DNA of 16,696 nucleotides from NCBI GenBank assembly GCA_964364855.1, contig CAYINU010000039.1, positions 1 to 16,696 on the forward strand. The letters run 5' to 3'. Numbering within the stretch: the first letter of the stretch is position 1; each line of letters begins with the position of its first letter. This document shows, in pieces, positions 7,825 to 14,463 of the stretch. Under the pieces are notes generated by a model, which was not told the origin of the DNA, did not search any database, and saw nothing but the letters and a program-made list of their open reading frames with translations. The translations under genes were made by a program, and so were the position numbers. Source of the DNA: CAYINU01 sp964364855 (GTDB lineage: Bacteria > Margulisbacteria > Marinamargulisbacteria > CAYINU01).

Positions 7825-9195
7825 ATGCCACGCTTTACCGTTCCGGCCATTGTTAAAGAAATCGGACAGTCGCTGCGCCTAGCGGGCGGAAAAGATATCT
7901 TGGTGGGTGGATGGGTTCGGGATCAGCTGTTGGGCAAAAACGGGCCCGACTTGGATATCGAAGTGTTTGGTATTTCCTCTTATGAGAGGCTATGCCACGT
8001 GCTATCGGCATTTGGGATGCCTGTGCTGGTGGGTCAAGCGTTCGGCGTGGCCAAGCTCACCATTGACGGGCTACAACTAGACTATGCCCTGCCCCGCCGT
8101 GACAACAAAATCGGCATCGGCCACAAGGGCTTTGACGTCGAGATTTACCCCCACATGTCGTTTGCCGAAGCCGCCAGCCGCCGTGATTTTACGATCAATG
8201 CCATTGGGTATGATTGGCAGGCAGACGAACTCTTGGATCCTTATGGGGGGACTCCGGATTTGGAGGCCCATATTCTCCGCCATGTCGGGCCTGCATTTTC
8301 AGAGGATCCATTACGGGTGTATCGTGCCTTGCAATTTGCGGCCCGTTTTTCACTGGAGATTCACCCCGAAACACTGGCGCTTTGTCAGAAAATCGCTCTG
8401 GATGAATTACCTAAAGAACGTGTGTTTGCCGAGCTGGAAAAGCTGATGTTGGCAGCGCCTCGACCATCGGAAGGCTGGGAATGGGCTCGTAAAATGGGTG
8501 TGTTGTCTCATTTCCCCGAGCTTGCCGCGCTGATTGACACGCCCCAAGATCCGCAATGGCACCCCGAAGGCGATGTGTGGATTCATACGATGATGGTCGT
8601 AGACGAAATGGCTAAACTTCGCACCGGTAACCCTGCCCAAGACCGTGTCCTCATGTTTGCGGCACTATGCCATGACTTTGGAAAACCGCCGACCACGCAG
8701 TTTTTTGATGGGCGGTGGCGCAGCCACAATCACGAGCACGAAGGCGTCAAACCAACGAAGTCTTTTTTAAAACGATTGACCGACGAAACCACCTTTATCA
8801 AAGAGGTTTGCGACCTGGTGGCCGAACACCTCAAGCCAGCGCTGCTCTTTAAATCCGCACAAACGGGCACGGTTGGTGACACGGCCATTCGACGCCTGTC
8901 GTTGCGGGTGAATATTGCCCGGCTACTCCTGCTGGCCCAGGCCGATCATGCAGGTCGGACGACCGAGGATGCGCACCGATTCGAGGCGGTTGAGTGGCTG
9001 CGCGACAGGGCCGAGGCTCTCCGAGTCACGCATGGACGACCTACCCCTTTTTTACAAGGCCGCGACGTGATTTCTCGAGGTGTTTCTCCGGGTCCTGAGG
9101 TCGGATCCATTTTGCGAAAGTCCTACGAACTGCAGTTGGATGGCGTATTAGCCTCCCGTCAGGAGGCATTAGGTTGGCTAGAGGCCATCTCATAA
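7825..9195 (+). CDS. cca: CCA-adding tRNA nucleotidyltransferase with HD domain
   Basis: 456 residues from ATG 7825; an in-frame GTG at 7819 would add two. It adds or repairs the 3' CCA of tRNA from CTP and ATP. It has the class II nucleotidyltransferase core: VGGWVRD (25-31), the metal-binding DLDIEVFG (DxD at 40-42), ASRRDFTINAIGYD (115-128) and the EDPLRVYRALQFAARF helix region. An HD domain follows, with WIHT (H252) and CHDFGK (H281, D282), suggesting phosphatase or phosphodiesterase activity as in multifunctional CCA proteins. Membership in the poly(A) polymerase branch cannot be excluded by eye. It diverges from lysA. Its last codons and stop lie inside the left arm of the palindromic element at 9178-9325. 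The tRNA-Gly in this window encodes CCA, so repair may be the main role. Confidence 0.88.
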   Translation: MPRFTVPAIVKEIGQSLRLAGGKDILVGGWVRDQLLGKNGPDLDIEVFGISSYERLCHVLSAFGMPVLVGQAFGVAKLTIDGLQLDYALPRRDNKIGIGHKGFDVEIYPHMSFAEAASRRDFTINAIGYDWQADELLDPYGGTPDLEAHILRHVGPAFSEDPLRVYRALQFAARFSLEIHPETLALCQKIALDELPKERVFAELEKLMLAAPRPSEGWEWARKMGVLSHFPELAALIDTPQDPQWHPEGDVWIHTMMVVDEMAKLRTGNPAQDRVLMFAALCHDFGKPPTTQFFDGRWRSHNHEHEGVKPTKSFLKRLTDETTFIKEVCDLVAEHLKPALLFKSAQTGTVGDTAIRRLSLRVNIARLLLLAQADHAGRTTEDAHRFEAVEWLRDRAEALRVTHGRPTPFLQGRDVISRGVSPGPEVGSILRKSYELQLDGVLASRQEALGWLEAIS

Positions 9196-9325
9196 TACCG
9201 CCATGGCGCCCTCTGCTCCGCTCAAAATGCTCACATAGCGCCGCTATGCTCCGCGTTTTGTGCTCACAGAGAACACCCTGACGCCATTCTGAGACGGCCT
9301 TTGGGATTTATGAGATGGGTTCTAG
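9178..9325. repeat. 148-bp imperfect palindromic element
   Basis: The outer arms 9178-9195 and 9308-9325 are inverted repeats, 16 of 18 bases complementary (CTAGAggCCATCTCATAA). Nested pairs follow inwards: ATGGCG 9203-9208 with CGCCAT 9282-9287, CTCTG 9211-9215 with CAGAG 9267-9271, CAAAA 9223-9227 with TTTTG 9256-9260, and CATAGCG 9234-9240 with CGCTATG 9242-9248 around a single base. There is also a short direct similarity, TGCTCCGC...TGCTCACA. The whole can fold as one long bulged hairpin. It fills the cca-EamA gap and includes the cca stop codon. It could be a small non-autonomous mobile or REP-like element, or act as a terminator; no other copy is visible here. Confidence 0.65.
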
Positions 9326-9336
9326 ACAAGACCATA

Positions 9337-9342
9337 TAAAAT
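9337..9342 (+). promoter_or_regulatory. Candidate -10 box of the EamA transporter gene
   Basis: TAAAAT (9337-9342) overlaps TATAAA (9335-9340). Counting seven bases from TAAAAT puts the start at 9349, the A of the ATG. No convincing -35 box and no ribosome site is seen. It lies just outside the right arm of the palindrome. Confidence 0.35.
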
Positions 9343-9348
9343 AAGGCC

Positions 9349-10236
9349 ATGCAGGTCCTGGCTAATCCGTATTTCAAAATTATTGCAGCCGCCATTTTGT
9401 GGGGGAGCGCGGGAGCATTTGTAAAGGTCCTGCACATGTCGGCATTTGATCTCGGCTTTTTCCGCTCCGTGGTCCCATTTGGCATTTTGGCAGCCTATTT
9501 TGCAGCCAAGCGCATCAATGTAATCAAGAAACTGGAATGGACTATGGCAATGGCTTCGGTATTAAACGTTTTTCGCATCGGCCTCTATTTTTATGGGTTT
9601 TTGCTAACCACCATCACGACAGCCAGTATTTTGCTCTATACCTGGCCGGTATTTGTAAATGTGTTTGCGGCCTTTACGCTCAAAGAACGGTTTAACTGGA
9701 AATACTATGCGCTCTTGTCTGTGGCGGCAATGGGTATCGTGCTCGTTTTCCTGGGTTCCGGCGGACAAACGCATTTTCACCTGTATGGCATGATGGCTAT
9801 TTTGGGGTGTGCGATTGCCAATGGCGTGATGATGACGCTTTTTAAGCGACGTGCTGATCATTATTCAAATCTCGAGTCCGTACTGTTCCAAAACATGGCG
9901 GCCACCCTCGCCTTTTTGCCTTTCTTTTTGCATGACTTTGGCAACCTGCATGTGTTTCAGTGGGTATTTGGCACGATCTATTCGTTTTTGGTTGGATTTG
10001 TGGCCTTTGCCCTGTATTTTTCCGGGTTAAAACAGGTGCCGGCATCGGTGGCAGCCTTTTTGTCCTATTTTGAAGTGCTGAGTGCAACCCTGATGGGCAT
10101 TGCATTTTTTGGCGAAATAGTAACCCTGCCGATGGTGTTGGGTGCCATTCTCATTGTGGGGGCCACGATCCTGATGAAACGCGTTATCCCGACGCCCTTA
10201 ACCCGCCCGGCCATGGCCAAACTGGAAGGCGCATAG
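9349..10236 (+). CDS. EamA/DMT-family transporter (RhaT/YdcZ-like superfamily exporter)
   Basis: 295 residues with about ten hydrophobic segments in two related halves (about 8-135 and 145-277), the usual arrangement and length of 10-TM drug/metabolite transporters. Typical EamA features are AAAILWGSAGAFVK near the N-terminus, TTASILLYTWPVFVNVFAAFTLKERF closing the first repeat, and VPASVAAFLSYFEVLSATLMGIAFFGE in the second. It is an inner-membrane carrier that probably exports a small metabolite or amino acid; the substrate cannot be read from the sequence. It stands downstream of the palindrome with its own candidate promoter. The next gene on the same strand begins 45 bp later. Confidence 0.85.
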   Translation: MQVLANPYFKIIAAAILWGSAGAFVKVLHMSAFDLGFFRSVVPFGILAAYFAAKRINVIKKLEWTMAMASVLNVFRIGLYFYGFLLTTITTASILLYTWPVFVNVFAAFTLKERFNWKYYALLSVAAMGIVLVFLGSGGQTHFHLYGMMAILGCAIANGVMMTLFKRRADHYSNLESVLFQNMAATLAFLPFFLHDFGNLHVFQWVFGTIYSFLVGFVAFALYFSGLKQVPASVAAFLSYFEVLSATLMGIAFFGEIVTLPMVLGAILIVGATILMKRVIPTPLTRPAMAKLEGA

Positions 10237-10281
10237 CGCTCACGATTGTCATTTTATGGCTTTCGTGATTGCATAATCGGC

Positions 10282-10569
10282 ATGTCCGTTTTGCAATCGA
10301 TTTTGATGTGGGTCAATCTTGTTTTTTTGAAGGTATTTGTGTTCACATTTTGGGTGCTCTCCAAAACTGCCACGACGTATTTTTTAATGTTGTTTTTTAA
10401 TCTGGCGCTGATCATTTTGATCTATCGTTTTTTCATCGAAAAAAAATATAAGAAGAGAGCCAAGGGTGCGATGGCTATCAAGGCCGGTTTTTGGCTTGTC
10501 GAAGGGGTTTTGATTGCCTATCTCGGATGGCTGATCATCATTCAATTCCCCGGGCTCTTTTTCGTCTAA
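10282..10569 (+). CDS. Small membrane protein, three predicted TM segments
   Basis: 95 residues from ATG 10282; an in-frame TTG at 10246 would add 12, but its codons look non-coding. Hydrophobic segments lie at about 5-25, 30-48 and 68-92, with a basic loop (EKKYKKRAKGAMAIK) between the second and third. By the positive-inside rule the loop is cytoplasmic. I do not recognise the family. Its 3' end overlaps the 5' end of comEC in another frame by 43 bp if comEC starts at 10527, so the two may be translationally coupled. CATAAT at 10272-10277 is a possible -10 box, but it sits very close to the ATG. The coding status is supported by the membrane topology and the lack of stops, not by homology. 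Confidence 0.55.
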   Translation: MSVLQSILMWVNLVFLKVFVFTFWVLSKTATTYFLMLFFNLALIILIYRFFIEKKYKKRAKGAMAIKAGFWLVEGVLIAYLGWLIIIQFPGLFFV

Positions 10570-12893
10570 CCCCTCACTTTTCCCTGTATTTGTTGGCCGT
10601 TGTGTCGGTGGGTATTTTGGCGACACAAAACACAGTGGCATTGTGGATGGCATTGGGGTTGAGTGTAAGCCTTATCCTGGGCGTAGTGGCGGATGCGACC
10701 CAACGGCGCGGTTACATAATATTACTATTTTCCCTCATCACCGCTTATGCCTATGCCATGCTTTGTATGGCCCAACTGTCTCAGTTGCATCTGCCTGCAA
10801 ATCAACTCATTTCGTTTACTGCCAAAGTGGATGGCATTGCTCAGGTTCGGCCGGAAGGATATGCCTATGACCTTCGGATACTGCAAACGGGTCAGCATGT
10901 CCTGTATCGCACGGCATCGGGCACTTTGCATTGGGGAGATACGGTAGCGGTCACGGGGACGCTTCGTGTACCCCCCTTCCCTACCAATCCGGGACAGCTG
11001 GATTATCGACAGTATCTGATGGCCCATGGCTATAGCGCGACACTGACTGCTAGCCGCATGCATGTCCTTTACCATGGATGGCAATTTCCTTTAGACCGCC
11101 TGATTTTGAGCTTGCGACAGCGCATCGTACGCGTGCATGCCGCCATCATCTCGGCAAGGGAGTACCAGTCCTTATTCACCGGTCTTATCTTCGGTCAACT
11201 GGCCCCCTTGGATAGTGGAAAACAAGCCCAATTCCAAAAGGCGGGATTACTGCATCTATTGGTCGCCTCAGGCGCACAAGTGTCATTGCTGGCAGGCATC
11301 CTTGCCACGGCCTGCCGTATGTTTGCCCTGCCTCGCCTGGCGCGATGGGCCATAACGGTTCTGATGATTGCGGTGTTTTGTGGCATGTCGGGCGGGGGAG
11401 TCGCCATTTTTCGGGCGTCATTAATGGCTATTACGGCGCTCACGTTGCAGCTCGGATTTCGAAAAGCGCATCCACTGCACGTGCTGGCAGTGACCGGGCT
11501 AGTGGTGCTGGTGCTCCATCCGGCTTCGATTTGGGATGTCGGTGCCCAGCTGTCTTTTGCCGCAACGGCGGGTCTGGTGGTACTGTCCCCCGCAATCGCG
11601 GAAAAGCTCCCCGGCCATTGGCCGAATTTGGCGCGGTCTTTGATCGCAACTACTCTGGCACCTTATCTGGCAACCTTGCCTATTTTGTGGCTGCAAATGC
11701 ACACGTTGTCGCTGGTCAGTATTCTGTCCAATCTTGTTGTTCTGGCGTGGTTGGAAATGATGGTAACGGTCGGCTTTTTTTTGACCGTGTTGGGCCTCTT
11801 CGTGCAACCGCTCTCTGTTGGCATCGGGCTATTTTGCGAGTTAGCTTTGGTCCTTCTGGATCGGCTGACGGCATGGTTTGCCGCATTGCCGGGTGGGCAA
11901 TTTTATACGCCATCGCCCCCGCTTGGACTGGCGCTTGGGCTTTATGTAGTATTGGGTATCGGGTTGTGGCTGCCTCGTGGGCCGTGGCGAGCGCGACTGA
12001 TCGGCATGTGGGCAGTGGCACTTGGACTATGGTTTGCATGGGTATGGATATGGCCACAGCCACTGCGTCTCACGATGGTGGATGTGGGCCAGGGGGATTG
12101 TTTGGTCGTGCAGACCCCCCACCACCGTGTGTTGGTATTTGACAGCGGTGGGGTAATGCGGGATCAGGCGGGGCATATCTGGGCGATCGCAAATCGGACG
12201 GTATTACCTTTCTTGCGGCATGAGGGAATCAATCGCATTGACTTGTTACTTCTGTCTCACTATCACCAGGACCATATCGGGGGAAACCAGGCCTTGGCCG
12301 ACGCTTTTCCCATTGGTTTGGTAATCGACCGAGGAGGAGGCGCCACATCGGAGCATCAAAAAAATCTGTCCCCTGCCCATTATTGTGTGACGACATCGGC
12401 AACGTTTCAAATCGAGCCCGGCGTTGTTCTGGAGGTCCGACATCCGGCAGGTACCGGCGTCGGAGCTCACGGGGAAAACGACCATTCCCTGGTAGCGCAA
12501 CTACGCTATGGCGATTCCCGGTTTCTCCTCATGGGCGATCTGGAGGCAGACGGTGAAGAGAGGCTGTTGGCAGATCCGGGCTTTTTAAGGGCCGATGTTC
12601 TGAAAGTGGGTCATCATGGTTCGAAAACCTCCAGTACGCCAGTGTTTTTGGATGTGGTTAAGCCGCAAATCGCCCTGGTTTCGGTGGGCGCCCACAACCT
12701 GTATCGGCATCCCAGCGCCGAGGTGATGAACAGATTAAAGACAAGGGGCGCAGCCGTTATGCGAACAGACCGACTGGGGGCAATAACCCTCGAAACCGAT
12801 GGCCGTCGACTGCATGCGGGACCTGCTATGGATACCCGTTCCGCCTTTGCCCAGCGGTTGTCGGATGCAATAGCGGATTTGGTAGGCCTTTGA
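10527..12893 (+). CDS. comEC: ComEC/Rec2 DNA-uptake channel protein
   Basis: 788 residues from ATG 10527, similar to Rec2/ComEC (about 750-800). It forms the inner-membrane channel for single-stranded DNA during natural transformation. Domain order: N-terminal TM segments (about 18-85), a soluble OB-like domain (about 93-180; VDGIAQVRPEGYAYDLRIL, WGDTVAVTGTL), the Competence TM domain (about 215-505) with KAGLLHLLVASGAQVSLLAG, and a C-terminal metallo-beta-lactamase domain (about 513-760). The last carries MVDVGQGDCLVV, the metal motif SHYHQDHIGG (577-586, HxHxDH), LLMGDLEADGE and VGHHGSKTS, so the nuclease site looks intact. An upstream in-frame TTG (10491) and later TTG/GTG codons are alternative starts. 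The stop at 12891-12893 lies next to the thiG -10 box. No other competence genes are in the window. Confidence 0.92.
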   Translation: MADHHSIPRALFRLTPHFSLYLLAVVSVGILATQNTVALWMALGLSVSLILGVVADATQRRGYIILLFSLITAYAYAMLCMAQLSQLHLPANQLISFTAKVDGIAQVRPEGYAYDLRILQTGQHVLYRTASGTLHWGDTVAVTGTLRVPPFPTNPGQLDYRQYLMAHGYSATLTASRMHVLYHGWQFPLDRLILSLRQRIVRVHAAIISAREYQSLFTGLIFGQLAPLDSGKQAQFQKAGLLHLLVASGAQVSLLAGILATACRMFALPRLARWAITVLMIAVFCGMSGGGVAIFRASLMAITALTLQLGFRKAHPLHVLAVTGLVVLVLHPASIWDVGAQLSFAATAGLVVLSPAIAEKLPGHWPNLARSLIATTLAPYLATLPILWLQMHTLSLVSILSNLVVLAWLEMMVTVGFFLTVLGLFVQPLSVGIGLFCELALVLLDRLTAWFAALPGGQFYTPSPPLGLALGLYVVLGIGLWLPRGPWRARLIGMWAVALGLWFAWVWIWPQPLRLTMVDVGQGDCLVVQTPHHRVLVFDSGGVMRDQAGHIWAIANRTVLPFLRHEGINRIDLLLLSHYHQDHIGGNQALADAFPIGLVIDRGGGATSEHQKNLSPAHYCVTTSATFQIEPGVVLEVRHPAGTGVGAHGENDHSLVAQLRYGDSRFLLMGDLEADGEERLLADPGFLRADVLKVGHHGSKTSSTPVFLDVVKPQIALVSVGAHNLYRHPSAEVMNRLKTRGAAVMRTDRLGAITLETDGRRLHAGPAMDTRSAFAQRLSDAIADLVGL

Positions 12894-12899
12894 TATGAT
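12891..12899 (+). promoter_or_regulatory. Candidate extended -10 promoter of thiG
   Basis: TG (12891-12892), one base, then TATGAT (12894-12899) form an extended -10 element overlapping the comEC stop. The predicted start is about 12906, two bases before the thiG ATG. No Shine-Dalgarno sequence is visible, and there is no room for a TPP riboswitch leader. Confidence 0.4.
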
Positions 12900-12907
12900 T
12901 TGACCCC

Positions 12908-13693
12908 ATGACCGATGCCTTCAAAATTGCCGACCGCGAATTCACGTCTCGGCTGTTGCTGGGCACCGGCAAATTCTCCTCTCCCGAAGTCCTTCGGGAG
13001 GCCATGGTCGCTTCCGAATCGGAAATCATCACCGTGGCGATTCGCAGGGTGGACACGACCGATCCGGATACCGATGCCTTTTTGCAGGTCATCGATCGAA
13101 ACCGATACCTTTTTTTGCCCAACACTTCTGGCGCCCGCACGGCCGAAGAAGCGGTGCGTATTGCCCGGTTGGGGCGCGCCTTGGGACGCTTTCATTGGGT
13201 GAAGCTCGAGGTCACCCCGGACCCCAACCATCTCCTGCCCGACGCTATCGAGACACTCAAGGCGGCAGAAACCCTTGTCAAAGAAGGGTTTGTGGTGCTG
13301 CCCTATATGCCGGCGGACCCGCTCCTAGCCAAGCGCTTGGAAAACTGCGGCTGCGCCACTGTGATGCCGCTGGGGTCGATGATTGGCAGCAACCAGGGCC
13401 TAAGAACTCGTGACATGATCGAACTCATCGTCGCCCAAAGTAAAGTTCCGGTGGTGGTAGATGCGGGCATCGGTACTCCCTCTGACGCGGCACTGGCCCT
13501 GGAAATCGGCGCAGATGCGGTGTTGGTCAACACCGCCATCGCCACGGCTCAGGATCCGGCTGGCATGGCTTCGGCATTCAAACTGGCCGTAGAGGCTGGA
13601 AGAGCCGCTAAACTCGCTGGATTATCTGGCAAAATGCCCATCGCGCGAGCGTCATCACCGCTAACAGGTTTTTTGAATCAAACGTCTTCGTGA
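12908..13693 (+). CDS. thiG: Thiazole synthase
   Basis: 261 residues, normal for ThiG (about 255-265). It condenses 1-deoxy-D-xylulose 5-phosphate, 2-iminoacetate and ThiS-thiocarboxylate into the thiazole phosphate of thiamine. It is a TIM barrel with LLLGTGKF (16-23), the Schiff-base lysine in WVKLEV (K99), LPYMPADP, GCATVMPLGSMIGSNQGL (148-165) and the phosphate-binding PVVVDAGIGTPSDAA (181-195). ThiH further down the cluster supplies the iminoacetate. The sulfur carrier ThiS, often encoded directly upstream, is absent from this window. The MNT gene follows after 16 bp. Confidence 0.96.
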   Translation: MTDAFKIADREFTSRLLLGTGKFSSPEVLREAMVASESEIITVAIRRVDTTDPDTDAFLQVIDRNRYLFLPNTSGARTAEEAVRIARLGRALGRFHWVKLEVTPDPNHLLPDAIETLKAAETLVKEGFVVLPYMPADPLLAKRLENCGCATVMPLGSMIGSNQGLRTRDMIELIVAQSKVPVVVDAGIGTPSDAALALEIGADAVLVNTAIATAQDPAGMASAFKLAVEAGRAAKLAGLSGKMPIARASSPLTGFLNQTSS

Positions 13694-13695
13694 GG

Positions 13696-13701
13696 TAAAA
13701 T
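13696..13701 (+). promoter_or_regulatory. Candidate -10 box of the MNT/HEPN module
   Basis: TAAAAT lies 8 bases before the MNT ATG at 13710, with a predicted start near 13708. The GAGG at 13692-13695 is 14 bases from the ATG, too far for a usual ribosome site. It may give the toxin-antitoxin pair its own transcript inside the thi cluster. Confidence 0.3.
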
Positions 13702-13709
13702 ACCAATCA

Positions 13710-13994
13710 ATGCGACTGGATCCTACTACAAAAAAAACACTGCTTGAAATATTTAATTCCGTGGATCCTGCCGCCCGTGTATTTTTGTTTGGATCCCGTG
13801 CCAACGATCACGCCCGAGGTGGAGATATCGATTTGCTAATCGACTCCGACCGTTTGACCATGCAAGACCTGCGACGCGCAAGGCTGCGCATATATGACCA
13901 AATCGGCGAACAAAAAATCGATTGCTTGCTCAAAAAAAATGTATCCCCTGCCTTTCTAAAGGTCATTGAAGAGGAAGGGCTAGTACCACTATGA
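13710..13994 (+). CDS. MNT-domain minimal nucleotidyltransferase (MntA-like antitoxin)
   Basis: 94 residues. It shows the polymerase-beta-type active site: GSRANDHARGGDIDLL, with G28-S29 and metal-binding D39 and D41, plus a third acidic residue in KIDCLL (D71). Spacing is GSx9DxD, within the range for minimal nucleotidyltransferases; MntA of Shewanella is described as GSx10DxD. Members paired with HEPN proteins act as antitoxins, transferring AMP to a tyrosine of the HEPN toxin. The stop overlaps the next gene's ATG (ATGA), typical of a two-gene module. The stretch is visibly more A+T-rich than thiG and thiH, which suggests separate acquisition. The antitoxin role is inferred from motifs and pairing. 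Confidence 0.85.
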   Translation: MRLDPTTKKTLLEIFNSVDPAARVFLFGSRANDHARGGDIDLLIDSDRLTMQDLRRARLRIYDQIGEQKIDCLLKKNVSPAFLKVIEEEGLVPL

Positions 13995-14452
13995 CTGCAT
14001 CCAAAAAAACGGTTCTCCAATTGTTATCCGAACACATCGCCGATATGCGGGCCGCCAATGAGTGGTTGAAACGCACCTATGATCAATGCCATGATATCGC
14101 CCAAAAAACCGCGTTTTCTATTGAAGAATTCGACCGAATCGAACTACTAACCAGTCGATTTTCCAGAGTATGCGATATGTTAACCAACAAACTATACCGA
14201 ACTATTGATCGGGTAGAAATGAACCCTCCCGGAACGCTGATTGACATACTCAATCGCTGCGAAAAACACAGCGTTATCGACTCTGTTGATCAAGTCAGAG
14301 AATTGAAAGAACTGAGAAATCAGATTGTCCATGAGTACGCCAATGAGGTATTGCCTTTGCTTTTTCGGGACCTTTATCAACAAACTCCCTTGCTAATTGG
14401 ATTGGTCGAAAGAGCCGTCCAATACGCCGGGGGCCTGATCCGCTCATCCTAG
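13991..14452 (+). CDS. HEPN-domain protein, HepT-like RNase toxin
   Basis: 153 residues, largely alpha-helical. It carries RNQIVHEY at 109-116, an exact Rx4HxY motif. In the HEPN family R and H form the RNase active site, and in HepT-MntA systems the tyrosine (here Y116) is the residue AMPylated by the partner. The upstream helices (about 8-75) are longer than in the shortest HepT proteins, giving a size like the HI0074-type 'nucleotidyltransferase substrate-binding' proteins. The ATGA overlap with the MNT gene supports co-translation. thiH starts 11 bp after its stop, with no terminator between. A toxin role is inferred; all motif residues are present, so the module looks functional. Confidence 0.82.
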   Translation: MTASKKTVLQLLSEHIADMRAANEWLKRTYDQCHDIAQKTAFSIEEFDRIELLTSRFSRVCDMLTNKLYRTIDRVEMNPPGTLIDILNRCEKHSVIDSVDQVRELKELRNQIVHEYANEVLPLLFRDLYQQTPLLIGLVERAVQYAGGLIRSS

Positions 14453-14463
14453 AAATAGCAACG

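Noticed and set aside
9211..9271. CRISPR-like repeats in the cca-EamA gap
   Set aside because: The repeated words form nested inverted pairs around one centre, not regularly spaced direct repeats with unique spacers.
11345..12142. 265-residue plus-strand ORF with glycine- and alanine-rich content
   Set aside because: It lies wholly inside comEC in another frame; comEC has clear domains and motifs through the whole span.
12840..12907. TPP riboswitch before thiG
   Set aside because: The 14-bp intergenic space cannot hold one, and no THI-box core is seen in the end of comEC.
12614..13231. 205-residue minus-strand ORF across the comEC-thiG junction
   Set aside because: It is antisense to two genes with recognised motifs, and its own composition shows no family features.
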